A stretch of 64,000 nucleotides of DNA from Bos javanicus (GCF_032452875.1 NC_083885.1:60644425-60708424); one strand, 5' to 3'. Shown: positions 32,336 through 43,312, counted from the first letter of the stretch. Made by a program: numbers and translations. Notes: a model not told the origin generated them from the letters alone.

Positions 32336-32974
32336 GACTGATTCTCTTTGATGTACATTGTAAAACAGTTATATTCCAATAAGAACTTTTACAAAAGATG
32401 TCTTCGTATAATCTAAAAACCTTAAGAGCGAGGAACAACAATTAAAAATATGATGGAGACTCTCCTAGGATCTCATGAGAATTTATTTGAAAATGCTTTG
32501 AGTTTCAGAGATCAACTCTGAAAATCACAAGTTTAATTGGAAGATGTAGTGACACAAAGACTTCAGTGACTGCAAATTCAAAACAATTCAAACTCAAAAC
32601 AAACATGGATATTTCAAATGTTAAGTCTCAGCTGTATCTAGAGAGCTAACATAATTTTGAATATAAAAATCAAAAAAGCCTAAATAGAGAGAACCTGCCA
32701 AGTTATATATGAAGCTATCACTGTATAGACTAGTTCACATTATTTTAAACTAAATGAAGCAAAATAGCTACAAGGTAGCCAAAGAAGCTCACCTAAAGAG
32801 AGACTTGGACATTATTTTGAACAATAAAAGAGTAGGATGAAACACAACATTATATTTTGTAATCATGTAAGAGGTGAGGTATTCCAAAGCAACATCAAAA
32901 ATCAGAGGGGAAAAAATACCACACGGCATAAAGGAAAGATTTAGGTTTCAACGTTGTGTAATAAAGAACTTAGG
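32336..32974. other. Duplicated non-coding block
   Basis: 32510-32970 matches 15640-16140. The junction at about 32.4-32.5 kb joins the L1 side of unit beta to this promoter-type block. No gene. Confidence 0.5.
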
Positions 32975-33275
32975 GACATGCCTGATGGTCCAGTGGGTAG
33001 AAATCTGCCTGTCAATGCAGGGGACACGGGTTCCATCCCTGGTCAGGGAAGATCCCACAAGCCTGGGAGCAACTAAGCTACTGTGACACAACTACTGAAG
33101 CCCACCTGCTCCAGAGCCTGCCAGTTATGAATACAACAACTGAACCCGTGCCTTAGAGCCAGAGCTCCACAACAAGATAGTAGCTCCTCCTAATCACAAC
33201 AGAGAAAGCCCAAGTGCATCAGCAAAATCCCAGCATAGCCAAAACTAAATAAATATTAAAATTTCAAAAGAATAA
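32975..33275 (+). mobile_element. CHR-type SINE
   Basis: Paralog of 16141-16425. Confidence 0.75.
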
Positions 33276-33284
33276 GAGAATTTA

Positions 33285-33725
33285 GCAGGCTTTGGCCCAC
33301 AGGTTCTGAAAGTTAGCTTTTACTCTTGGAATTTAAGTTTTTTCCCCTCTTGGAATTTCCTTAGTGACTGAAGTGGCTTTATTACTCTCCGTTGTCCCTG
33401 ATAATTTATGCTAACAAGAGGACTTACAAGTGGGCCCATAGTTTAATAAGAGAATGACTCAGGTTGTGAAGCTGGTCATTTCACAAAGACCAATGAAGTG
33501 ACTAGAGGTACGGGGCTTTAAGCCAGGTGGGCTTATTAACCCAACCCAACTTCTAAGGAGGGGAGAATGTTGGAGATGTTATCAACCATGCCTATGTAGC
33601 TAAACCCCAACAAAAACTCGGGACTTAAAAGCTTGAGTGAGCTTCTTTGGCTGGCAATACGGTTTTCTGACACACCGATATGCCAGGAGGGCAACGGGTC
33701 CCTTCGGATGAAGACTATGGGTAAG
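33285..33725 (+). mobile_element. MLT1-like LTR
   Basis: Paralog of 16430-16865, with AGCTTGAGTGAGCTTCTTTG and GGCAATACGG. Confidence 0.5.
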
Positions 33726-33825
33726 TTCAAACAAACCCGTTCAGAAGTTAAGGAGCTTATCAAGTCCAAAAAAAGAGCATTTCAGGAAAGACAGACAGAA
33801 CAATCAAAAGGACTATGCCTCTTAT

Positions 33826-33909
33826 CTCGAAACGAGTCATTTCTGACTCCTTGCTTTCCTCTTTCTCTGGGCTTCACTCTCAGGTAAGATCAGTCTTGGG
33901 AAGTGACCC
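33826..33909 (-). pseudogene. KZFP start exon with lost donor, unit beta
   Basis: Same exon as 8155-8238: ATG-ACT-CGT-TTC-GAG (MTRFE, ATG at 33840-33838). The donor GT is AT (GAG|ATAAGAGG at 33826/33825), which should abolish splicing here. The acceptor side (33910-33925) looks normal. Confidence 0.72.
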
Positions 33910-34514
33910 CTGAGTGTTGAAAACAGGCTGTCCAATACTCAGAAAAATACACTGAGGTCCCTGTAACACAGCCACACACACAGGGAGGATCTCAACAGGT
34001 ACAAAACAAAATCCTGTACGGCCACTGACACAGGAGGGATTCTGGAACAGAGATCAAACGAGGTATTTTTAGTTTTATTGTTTTCTTCAGAACTCGCGGC
34101 CCTTCCTGTGAAAACCACACGTTCTAGGCAGACCCACCCTTCAAACCTTAGGCGAGACCCTGACCAAACTCCATACAGAATAGAGCCTCTTTCACCTCTT
34201 CGTGGATCAGGGACCTAGCGGTTGGGCAATGCAGGACTTTCAGCAGCGGTCTCTACAAGTTAGAAGGCAGAACTGCCAGAGAAGGACCTGGACTCTAGAA
34301 CTATATTAACAGCAAGCGGACCTGGGCCCCAGGGACACGGCAGCTAAGCTAAAGGACTTCAGAACTTTTCACGCGATCCGAAGACACACTGGGGACGGGA
34401 AAATGGGGACGGTAGTTTGAACGGCCACAGAGACCCCGGAAACCCACGTGTGAAGGACAACAGGCTGTGGGACTACGAAATTCAGATTTTAAACAAACAA
34501 ACATTCAAACTGAC
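33910..34514. other. Intron 1 of beta promoter module
   Basis: No gene; matches 8239-8840 and 17056-17664. Confidence 0.5.
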
Positions 34515-34730
34515 CAGAACTCTCTATCGCTCATTTAAACTCAATTCCGGGTCTGCAGGATACTGCGCACGCGCGGGCGGAAGATCCGGTACAGAGGAAG
34601 GTGAATGCGCTACGCCGCAGCCAACGAGAGGGGATGTAAGGGGAGAGGGTGGGACGAGGGCGGAAGCTCAGGTACGTAGTAGGGGGCCAGTAGGGGCGGA
34701 GCCTTGTATCCCCTCACCCTCGCCCCTGTC
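34515..34730 (-). promoter_or_regulatory. Decayed KZFP promoter and exon 1, unit beta
   Basis: CpG-rich, with an NRF1-type TGCGCACGCGCG at 34564-34575. The exon 1 donor has weakened from GTGAGT to GTCAGT (34515/34514) and the GC box seen in the other copies is disrupted (AGGGGGCCAG near 34681-34690). Confidence 0.62.
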
Positions 34731-35004
34731 AGTTTTGGGTCTGTTGGTCCTTCTGTCCAGCTGTGCTTCCTTTCTCTACATTTTGATGTCTGTAAATCTG
34801 ATTTCCTCTGGAGCAGAGCTGCTTTCTGCCTGTTCTAAGTTAATGTTTCACACAACTTAAGGCTAAAGAGAAAAAGTTTGAGAGCTGCCTCTGGGAAGCC
34901 GTGCTGTTTTCAGCAAGTTGAAAAAAGAGGAAAATTCAAAAGCCCTTTGTGTGAGTGTATGAAGATAGGTGTCTCCTCAGTGACGAAAAGTAGAACATAA
35001 TCAC
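34731..35004. other. Upstream flank of beta promoter
   Basis: Direct-orientation match to 9080-9340 and 17900-18150. No gene. Confidence 0.5.
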
Positions 35005-35228
35005 TTCAGCAGCAGCAGCAACAATTAACAGGATCAATATGTGTATCAACAGATTCTGGCAGGGTAACAGTATGTCGTTTCTGTGGTTATATTATAAACG
35101 ACCATGTGGGTTCCGGTCTCCCTCATTCTTTCTGGACTCACTTCCTAAGAGAAAAACCAGCTGCCCTGTTGTAAGCAGGTCTCTAGTTACAATTACTGAG
35201 GTTTCCTCCTAACAGTCATCTGAGTGAT
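35005..35228 (-). repeat. Inverted host segment
   Basis: This ~220-bp stretch is the reverse complement of 9338-9560 and 18150-18370, whereas everything from 33640 to 35004 is in direct orientation. It ends ATCTGAGTGA, immediately followed by the BovB tail at 35229. Confidence 0.88.
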
Positions 35229-35400
35229 TCAGTTCAGTTCAGTCCCTCAGTCCTGTCCGACTCTTGGGACCCCATGGACTGCATCACACCAGGCCTCCCT
35301 GTCCATCAGCAAATCCCGGAGTTTACTCAAACTCATGTCCATTGAGTCAATGATGTCATCCAACCATCTAATCCTCTGTTGTCCCCTTCTGCTCCTGTCT

Positions 35401-36126
35401 TCAACCTTTCCCAGTATCAGAGTCTTTTCCAATGTCACATCTTCGCATCAGGTGGCCAAAGTACTGGAGTTTCAGCTTCAACACCAGTCGTTCAAATGAA
35501 TATTTAGGGCTGATTTCTTTTAGGATGGACTGGTTGGATCTTCTTGCCTTCCAAGGGACTCTCAAGAGTCTTCTCCAACACCACAGTTCAAAAGCATCAA
35601 TTCTTTGGCACTCAACTTTCTTCACAGTCCAACTCTCACATACATATATGACCACTGGAAAAACCATAGCCTTGACTAGATGGACCTTTGTTGGAAAATT
35701 AATGTCCCTGCTTTTGAATATGGTGTCTAGGTTGGTCATAGCTTTCCTTCCAAGGAGTAAGTGTCTTTTAATTTCATGGCTGCAATCACCATCTGCAGAG
35801 ATTTTAGAGCCCCCCAAAATAAAGTCTGACACTGTTTCCACTGTTTCCCCATCTATTTCCCATGAAGTGATGGGACCAGATGCCATAATCTTAGTTTTTG
35901 GAATGTTCAACTTTAAGCCAATTTTTTCACTCTCCTCTTTCATTTTCATCAAGAGGCTTTTTAGTTCCTCTTCACTTTCTGCCATAAGGGTGGTGTCATC
36001 TGCATATCTGAGGTTATTGCTATTTCTCCTGGCAATCTTGATTCCAGCTTGTGCTTCTTCCAGCCCAGCGTTTCTCATGATGTACTCTGCATATAAGTTA
36101 AATAAGGAGGGTGACCATATAGCCAT
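35401..36126 (-). pseudogene. BovB RT C-terminal frame
   Basis: Contains FNLYAEYIMRNAGLEEAQ, RT motif C NNLRYADDTTLMAES and the C-terminal SWTVKKVECQRIDAFELWCW block. It is the last third of BovB ORF2, out of frame with 36152-36703. Confidence 0.88.
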
Positions 36127-36151
36127 GACGTACTTCTTTTCCTATTTGGAA

Positions 36152-36703
36152 TCAGTCTGTTGTTGCATGTCCAGTTCTAAATGTTGCTTCCTGACCTACA
36201 TATAGGTTTCTCAAGAGGCAGTTCAGGTGATTTGGTATTCCCCTTTCTTTCAGAATTTTCCACAGTTTATTGTGATCCACACCGTCAGAGGCTGTGGCAT
36301 AGTCAATAAAGCAGAAATAGATGTTTTTCTGGAACTCTCTTGCTTTTTCCATGATCCAGTGGATGTTGGCGATTTGATCTCTGGTTCCTCTGCCTTTTCT
36401 AAAACCAGCTTGAACATCATGAAGTTCACAGTTCACATATTGCTGAAGCCTGGCTTGGAGAATTTTGAGCATTACTTTACTAGAATGTGAGATGAGTGCA
36501 ATTGTGCGATAGTTTGAGCATTCTTTGGCATTGCCTTTCTTTGGAATTGGAATGAAAACTGACCTTTTCCAGTCCTGTGGCCAGTGCCGAGTTTTCCAAA
36601 TGTGCTGGCATATTGAGTGCAGCACTTTCACAGCATCATCTTTCAGGATTTGAAATAGCTCAAGTGGAATTCCATCACCTCCACTAGCTTTGTTCGTAGT
36701 CAT
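36152..36703 (-). pseudogene. BovB RT N-terminal frame
   Basis: Begins in NKASGGDGIPLELFQILKDD and includes NYRTIALISHSSKVMLKILQ, FRKGRGTRDQIANIHWIMEK and RT motif A as FIDYATASDGVDHN (K-to-T, F-to-S and C-to-G changes against FIDYAKAFDCVDHN in other copies). Ends at a frameshift before motif B. Confidence 0.86.
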
Positions 36704-36773
36704 GCTTTCTAAGGCCCACTTGACTTCACATTCCAGGATGTCTGGCTCTAGGTCAGTGATTACACCATCGTGA

Positions 36774-37217
36774 TTATCTGGGTGGTGAAGCCTTTTTTTT
36801 TTTGTACAGTTCTTCTGTGTATTCTTGCCACCTGTTCTTGATATCTTCTGCTTCTGTTAGGTCCATACCATTTATGTCCTTTATTGAGCCCATCTTTGCA
36901 TGAAATGTTCCCTTTGTATCTCGAATTTTCTTGAAGAGATCTCTAGTCTTTGCCATTCTGTTGTTTTCCTCTATTTCTTTGCATTGACCACTGAGGAAGG
37001 CTTTCTTATCTCTCCTTACTATTCTTTGGAACTCTGCATTAATATGCTTATATCTTTCCTTTTCTCCTTTGCTTTTCACTTCTCTTCTTTTCACAGCTAT
37101 TTTTAAGGCCTCCCCAGACAGCCATTTTGCTTTTTCGCATTTTTTCCCCATGGGAATGGTCTTGATCCCTGTCTCCTGTACAATGTCACGAACCTCATTC
37201 CATAGTTCATCAGGCAC
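36774..37217 (-). pseudogene. BovB ORF2 linker frame
   Basis: MPDELWNEVRDIVQETGIKT through RDLFKKIRDTKGTFHAKMG, ending in KKKKASPPR. It overlaps the endonuclease frame in another phase, showing one indel near 37110-37210. Confidence 0.85.
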
Positions 37218-38203
37218 TCTATCAGATTTAGTCCTTTAAATCTATTTCTCACTTCCACTGTATAATCATAAGGGATTTGATTTAGGTCATACCTGAATGG
37301 TCTAGTGGTTTCCCCTACTTTCTTCAATTTAAGTCTGAATTTGGTAATAAGGAGTTCATAATCTGGGCTACAGTCAGCTTCCGGTCTTGTTTTTGCTAAC
37401 GGTATAGAGCTTCTCCATCTTTGGCTGCAAAGAATATAATCAATCTGATTTCGGTGTTGACCATCTTGTGATGTCCATGTGTAGAGTCTTCTCTTGTGTT
37501 GTTGGAAGAGGGTGTTTGCTATGACCAGTGCATTCTCTTGGCAAAACTCTATTAACCTTTGCCCTGCTTCATTCCGTATTCCAAGGCCAAATTTGCCTGT
37601 TACTTCAGGTGTTTCTTGACCTCCTACTTTTGCATTCCAGTCCCCTATAATGAAAAGGACATCTTTTTTGGGTGTTAGTTCTAAAAGGTCTCGTAGGTCT
37701 TTATACAACCATTCAACTTTAGCTTCTTCAGCGTTACTGGTTGGGGCATAGCCTTGGATTACCATGATATTGAATGGTTTGCCTTGGAAACGAATAGAGA
37801 TCATTCTGTCGTTTTTGAGATTGCATCCAAGTACTGTATTTCGGACTCTTTTGTTGATTATGATGGCTACTACATTTCTTCTAAGGGATTCCTGCCCACA
37901 GTAGTAGATATAGTGGTCATCTGAGTTAAATTCACACATTCTAGTCCATTTTAGTTCTCTGATTCCTAGAATGTTGATGTTCACTTTTGCCATCTCCTGT
38001 TTGACCACATCCAATTTGCCTTGATCCATGGACCTGACATTCCAGGTTCCTATGCAATATTGCTCTTTACAGGATCTGACCTTGCTTGTATCACCAGTCA
38101 CATCCACAACTGGGTTTTTTTTTTTTTTTTTTTTGCTTTGGCTCCATCCCTTCATTCTTTTGGCAGTTATTTCTCCACTGATCTCCAGTAACATATTGGA
38201 CAC
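37103..38203 (-). CDS. BovB endonuclease-domain frame, catalytic motif altered
   Basis: An uninterrupted 366-codon frame. After a short lysine-run leader it contains the APE-type endonuclease of RTE LINEs: GTWNVRSM (Asn near residue 55), GIRELKWTR (Glu near 83), QGYAPTSN (near 150-157), IGDWNAKVG (Asp/Asn near 188/190) and HRNQIDYIL (Asp near 255). The final motif reads CSPDYELL (near residues 279-285), where another copy in this window (about 5800-5820) has SDHELL. The catalytic histidine is tyrosine and the preceding serine is proline, so this copy should not nick DNA even though the frame is open. The start ATG at 38203 may not be the original. Confidence 0.9.
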   Translation of the reverse strand: MSNMLLEISGEITAKRMKGWSQSKKKKKKNPVVDVTGDTSKVRSCKEQYCIGTWNVRSMDQGKLDVVKQEMAKVNINILGIRELKWTRMCEFNSDDHYIYYCGQESLRRNVVAIIINKRVRNTVLGCNLKNDRMISIRFQGKPFNIMVIQGYAPTSNAEEAKVEWLYKDLRDLLELTPKKDVLFIIGDWNAKVGGQETPEVTGKFGLGIRNEAGQRLIEFCQENALVIANTLFQQHKRRLYTWTSQDGQHRNQIDYILCSQRWRSSIPLAKTRPEADCSPDYELLITKFRLKLKKVGETTRPFRYDLNQIPYDYTVEVRNRFKGLNLIECLMNYGMRFVTLYRRQGSRPFPWGKNAKKQNGCLGRP

Positions 38204-38232
38204 CTATCGACCTGGGGAGTTACTCTTTCAGT

Positions 38233-38755
38233 ATCCTATCAATTCTTCAGTGCTCAGCTTTCTTTATAATCCAACTCTCAAATCCATACATGACTACTGG
38301 AAAAATAATACCTTTGACTACACGGACCTTTGTAGGCGAAGTAATATCTCTGCTTTTTAATATGCTGTCTAGGTTGGTTATATCTTTTCTTCCAAGGAAT
38401 AAACGTCCTTAAATTACATGGCTGCAGTCACCATCTGCAGTTATTTTGGAACCTGAAAAAATAAAGTCTGTCACTGTTTACATTGTTTCCCATCTATTTG
38501 CCAAGAAGTGATGGGACCAGATGTCATGATCTTAGTTTTCTGAATGTTCAGCTTTAAGCCAACTTTTTCACTCTCCTCTTTCAGTTTCATCAAGAGGCTC
38601 TTTAGCTCTTCTTCACTTTCTGCCCTAAGGGTCGTGTCATCTGCATATCTGAGATTATTGATATTTCTCTCACCAATCTTAATTCCAGCTTGTGCTTCAT
38701 CCAGTCCAGCATTTCTCATGATGTACTTTGCATATGAGTTAAATAAGCTGGGTAA
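38233..38755 (-). mobile_element. BovB RT/3' fragment
   Basis: An antisense piece from the C-terminal region (CAATTCTTCAGTGCTCAGC) back to the YADD block (near 38632-38643 on the minus strand). It lacks the 3' tail and abuts the larger BovB. Confidence 0.87.
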
Positions 38756-38761
38756 CCCATG

Positions 38762-39040
38762 CTTACTGCTAAGACACTTCAGTTGTGTCCGACTCTGTGC
38801 GACCCCATAGACGGCAGCCCACTAGGCTCCCCCTTCCCTGGGATTCTCCAGGCAAGAACACTGGAGTGGGTTGCCATTTCCTTCTCCAATGCATGAAAGT
38901 AAGAAGTGAAAGTGAAGTCGTTCAGTCCTGTCTGACTCTTAGCGACCTCATGGACTGCAGCCTACTAGGCTCCTCCGTCCATGGGATTTTTCCAGGCAAG
39001 AGTACTGGAATGGGGTGCCATTGCGTTCTCCGACCCATGC
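38762..39040 (-). mobile_element. Bov-A2 SINE
   Basis: Antisense Bov-A2: GACACTTCAGTTGTGTCCGA, GGCAAGAACACTGGAGTGGG and GGCAAGAGTACTGGAATGGG. Confidence 0.93.
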
Positions 39041-39580
39041 TTAAGCTGGGGCCAAAAGCAGTGCCAATAATAGGATTACACAAGACCTTGCTGGAGAATA
39101 AAAGGTGACACATAGAGCACGCTCTGAGGTGAACATTATGAGAGGAGCAATACTCAGTGGCTTCTCTCCCAGTGGGTGTGCCCCAATCCCACCAGCCTCG
39201 CACCACAGATCAGAAACACAGCTCAGAAACAGGTCTGGGGCTCTATTCCACCAAGGAGCAGGTATCACACCACAGAGAGGTCAGTGAAAACCAGAGCAAT
39301 GGGGAATTTCCCCTCAATATCCAGGGCAAGCTCTGGTCATAGGAACACAATCAAAGCCCAGATCAAGGGGATAAGTGCACAAACCTCTGGACCAACCTCA
39401 CCCACCAAGTTGCAGACACCAGAAGGAAGACTAACTAAGTTCCTGTATCATTCAAAACAGAGATCACAGAAAACTGGACAAAATGAGATGGCAAAGAAAT
39501 AGGTTATAGAGAGAGAAGCAACATCAAACCCTTCAAGAATCACAAAATGAAGAGGAGATAGGCAATCTAATGATTACTTG
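39041..39580 (+). mobile_element. L1 5' UTR fragment, second beta copy
   Basis: It overlaps in content with 31660-32200, so the beta locus holds this L1 segment twice. It continues, as in alpha and gamma, into spacer 39590-39905. Confidence 0.62.
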
Positions 39581-39919
39581 TTGCTTTTAGTCGTCTTGCA
39601 TGGAGACACCAGATGTTTTCACAAATCCTAGGCTCCTGATAATTCTTTAATCCACTTCTTTTCACACGTTTCTGAGAATGTCCTATTAGATGTTTCAATC
39701 TAAAAATCATAGATGATAGTGACACAAAACTAATCAGAAACTGAGGACACATAAGACAGTGTCCGAGGAAGTGGATTACAAATAAGATAAACTTAATAAA
39801 GTTCTAGTTCTTAAGAAATTAAATAAGAAGAGAACCTTTTAAAAATATAGTAGAAACACAGGGACGTGTACTCATAGCTATGTGGAGACCAAAGTGGGAT
39901 GGAAATCAACAGAATGGGG
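39581..39919. other. Duplicated spacer
   Basis: Paralog of 741-1082 and 53215-53530. No gene. Confidence 0.5.
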
Positions 39920-40790
39920 AAGACTGGATATCCCTTCAAGAAAATTGATATACCAAGGGAACTTTTCATACAAAGATGGGCAAAATAAAGGACAGAAATA
40001 GTATGGACCTAACAGAAGTGCAAAACATTAAGAAAAAGGGAGAAGAATACACAGAAGAGATATATAAAAAAAACATCTTAATGACTAATATAATCAGGAC
40101 AGTGTGATGACTCACCTAGAGGCAGACATCCTGGAGCCTGAAGTCAAGTGGGCCATGGGAAGGATTACTATGAAAAAAGCTAATGGAGGTGATAGAATTC
40201 CCGTTGAGCTGTTTCAAGTCCTAAAAGATGATGTTCCTAAAGTGCTGCACTCAATATGCCATCTAATTTGGAATACTCAGCTGTGGCCACAGGACTGGAA
40301 AAGGTCAGGTTTCATTCCAATCCCAAAGAAAGGCAATGGCAAAGAATGCTCAAACTACCGCACAACTGCACTCCTTTCACATACTACCAAAGTAAGGTTC
40401 AAAATTCTTCAAGTGTGGCATCAACAGTATATGAACTGAGAACTTCCAGATGTTCAACCTGGATTTAAAAAAGGCAGAGGAACCAGAGATTAAATTGCCA
40501 ACACCCGTTGAATCATAGGAAAAGCAAGACAGTTTCAGGAAAATATCTACTTAGGCTTTATTGACTACGCCACAGCTTTTGATGGTGTGGATGAAAACAA
40601 AGTGTGGAAAATTCTTAACAAGTTGAGAATACAAGACCACCTTACCTGCCTCCTGACAAATCTGAATGCAAGTCAAGAAGAAACAGTACTGGACATTTTA
40701 CAACGGACTAGTTCCAAATTGGGAAAGGAATCTGTCAAGACTGCCAATTGTCACCCTGCTTATTTAACTTATATGCAAAGTACATAATGC
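39920..40790 (+). mobile_element. Old degenerate BovB (beta)
   Basis: Paralog of 1083-2110 and 53530-54390: KVLHSICHLIWNTQLWPQD block at 40241-40300, motif A relic FIDYATAFDGVDEN near 40557-40600. Cut off at 40790. Confidence 0.88.
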
Positions 40791-40792
40791 AG

Positions 40793-40912
40793 GAGACCTC
40801 GGTTCATTCCCTGGGTTGGGAAGATCCCCTGAAGAAGGGAAGGGCTACCCACACTAGTATTCTGGCCTAAAGAATTCCATGGATTGTATAGTCCATAGGA
40901 TCACGAAGAGTG
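40793..40912 (+). mobile_element. Bov-tA fragment
   Basis: GAGACCTCGGTTCATTCCCT, GAAGATCCCCTGAAGAAGGG and ATTCCATGGATTGTATAG. It sits on the deletion junction between the old BovB and KZFP intron sequence. Confidence 0.7.
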
Positions 40913-40917
40913 ATATA

Positions 40918-41130
40918 TTCAGTTGAGACGAGAATGCAAGGGAGAATGTTAATACAGCCTGGAAAATGATTTCCCCAAAATCTTTATTCAAATCACCTAT
41001 TTAACACTAACAAACACATAACATCAGATCCTGAGATACTGATCAAGTACTATGAAGGCAAAGTAAGTGTGTAACTGTGAAATTAAGAAAAGGTGTACCT
41101 ATTTAATACTAGGTGTGCCTATTTAATACT
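40918..41130. other. KZFP intron relic (beta); KRAB-B deleted
   Basis: It begins exactly where alpha position 3965 would be (ATATTCAGTTGAGACGAGAA) and follows the KRAB-A/KRAB-B intron. The bases equivalent to alpha 2110-3964, including all of KRAB-B, are missing. Confidence 0.78.
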
Positions 41131-41131
41131 A

Positions 41132-41407
41132 TCGGAGAAGGCAATGGCACCCCACTCCAGTACTCTTGCCTGGAGAGTCCCATGGACAGAGGAGCCTGGT
41201 AGGCTACAGTCCATGGGGTCGCTAAGAGTCGGGCACGACTGAGCGACTTCACTTTCACTTTTCACTTTCATGCATTGGAGAAGGAAACGACAACCCACTC
41301 CAGTGTTCTTGCCTAGAGAATCCCAGGGACAGAGGAGCCTGGTGGGCTGCCTTCTATGGGGTCGCACAGAATCGGACACGACTGACGCGACTTAGCAGCA
41401 GCAGCAT
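41132..41407 (+). mobile_element. Bov-A2 SINE
   Basis: Two-unit Bov-A2 with GTCGCTAAGAGTCGGGCACG and a CAGCAGCAGCA end. ATTTAAT flanks both ends (41121-41127 and 41406-41412). Confidence 0.94.
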
Positions 41408-41784
41408 TTAATAATACAGAGCTTATACAATTACCACTAACCTATGCAGTGATAGGTTACAGTGAAGGGTGTCAGATTCATGATCTCCAAACAAGATTTA
41501 ACTTCGGGACCAGGGACCAGGCACCAGGCTTGATCACTCAAGAGCTTTTGTGTAGCAGAGTTTTATTAACATGAAAAAGGGACAGAGAAGCTTCTGACGT
41601 AGACATCAGAAGAGGGTGGAGAGTGCCCCCCTTGCTAGTCTAAGCAAGGAAGCTATATACTTTTTAAATCAGTAATTACAATAAATCAAAAGAATGTCTC
41701 AAGGTTGTAAAAATTTTAACAGACCCACTCCGACAATTTACGTTTGAGGATAACAGGATTAGAACTTAACAACAGAAAGATCCT

Positions 41785-42185
41785 ACCAGACCCAGACCCC
41801 TTTATTGACTATGCCAAAGCCTATGACCGAGTGGATCACAACAAACTGTGGAAAATTCTTCAGGAGATGGGAACATCAGACCATCTGACCTGCCTCCTGA
41901 GAAATCTGAATGCAGGTCAAGAAGCAAGTTAGAACTGGACATGGGGAAACACACTGGTTCCAAATTGGGAAAGGACTACTCAAGGCTGTATATTTTCACC
42001 CTGCTTATTTAACTTATATGCACAGTATATCATGAAAAATGCTGGGCTGGATGAAGCACAAGCTGGAGTCAAGATTGCCAGGAGAAATATCCATAACCTC
42101 AGATATGCAGATGACACCTCCCTTATGGCAGAAAGCGAAGAAGAACTAAAGAGTCTCTTGATGAAACTGAAAGAGGAAATCACTA
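41785..42185 (+). mobile_element. BovB RT fragment
   Basis: Motif A FIDYAKAYDRVDHN (about 41800-41842) through the YADDTSLMAESEEEL block (about 42103-42147). It continues, after an L1 insert, at 42505. Confidence 0.88.
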
Positions 42186-42500
42186 CAATATTGTAATTAG
42201 CCTCCAATTAAAATAAATAAGTTAAAAAAACTACCATGTATAAAATAGATAAGTAACAAGGATATATTGTAGAGCATAGGGAATTATTCCCATTGTCTTG
42301 TGATAACTTTTAATGGAGTATAATTTGTAAAAATACTGAATCACTATGGTATATACCTGAAACTAATGTAATACTGTACAGCAACTATACTTAAATTAAG
42401 AAAAGAATTCAGGACAAAATAAATATGAGACACTTTTTTTTTTTCTTGGAAGAAGAGCTCAACTCAATGTAAAGAAAGGATCTTCTTTCTTGAAAAAAAT
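42186..42500 (+). mobile_element. L1 3' end inserted in BovB
   Basis: GGTATATACCTGAAACTAAT and CTGTACAGCAACTATACTTA are L1 3' UTR hallmarks. It separates the two BovB parts at AAACTGAAAGAGGA. Confidence 0.72.
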
Positions 42501-43225
42501 AAAAAGAAACTGAAAGAGGAGAGTGAAAAAGTTGGCTTAAAACTCAACATTCAGAAAACTAAGAACACTGCATCTGGTCCCATCACTTCTTGGCAAATAG
42601 TTGGGGAAACAATCTAAGCAGTGATAGACTTTATTTGGGGGGGGGGGGGGGGCTCCAAAATCACTGCATATGGTGACTGCAGCCATGAAAATAAAAGACG
42701 CTTGCTCCTTGGAAGAAAAGGTATGACCAATCTAGACAGCGTATTAAGAAGCAGAGACATTACCAACAAAGGTCTGTCTAGTCAAAGACATGGCTTTTCC
42801 AATAGTCATGTATGGATATGAGAGTTGGACTGCAAAGAAAGCTGAGCACCAAAGAACTGATTCTTTTAAACTGTGGTGTTGGAAAAGACTTTTGGAACTT
42901 CCTTGGACTCTAAGGAGATCCAACCAGTCCATCCTAAAGAAAATCAGTTCTGAATATGCATTGGAAGGACTGATGCTGAAGCTGAAACTACAGTACTTTG
43001 GAGAGCTTATGTGAAGACCTGACTCATTTGAAAAGACCGTGATGCTGGGAAAGATTGAAGGCGGGAGGAGAAGGGGACGACAGAGGATGAGATGGTTGGA
43101 TGGCATCACTGACACAATGGACATGAGTTTGATGAAACTCCAGGAGTTGGTGATGGACAGGGAGGCCTGGTGTGCTGTGGTACACGCGGTCACAAATAGA
43201 CAGGACTAAGGGACTGAACTGAACG
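42501..43225 (+). mobile_element. BovB 3' part
   Basis: Continues to the tail GGACTGAACTGAACGG at about 43211-43226. A 16-G run at 42637-42652 replaces the few Gs found in other copies. Confidence 0.9.
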
Positions 43226-43312
43226 GAATCAGACCCGCTCCTATAATATAAATTCTAAGATATCAGGATAAGTCAGAAGGTTTTCAGGAAGGAGAAAGTG
43301 TCCTCAAGCAGG

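Larger units (their letters stand above)
35229..38214 (-). mobile_element. Near full-length BovB LINE
   Basis: It spans the 3' tail (TTCAGTTCAGTTCAGTCC at 35229) to an upstream end near 38214, about 3 kb, close to the length of a full BovB as I recall it. Four overlapping minus-strand frames (37103-38203, 36774-37217, 36152-36703, 35401-36126) cover endonuclease, linker, RT and C-terminal region, separated by frameshifts and stops. A 20-odd-base T run lies at 38111-38134. Confidence 0.93.

Noticed and set aside
9861..33275. tRNA-like segments (B-box GGTTCAATCC) considered as tRNA genes
   Set aside because: They are tRNA-derived SINEs with long tails and no cloverleaf completion; they recur as dispersed repeats.
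35432..36205. 257-codon plus-strand frame
   Set aside because: Antisense shadow of BovB reverse transcriptase; the same antisense pattern recurs at every BovB copy.
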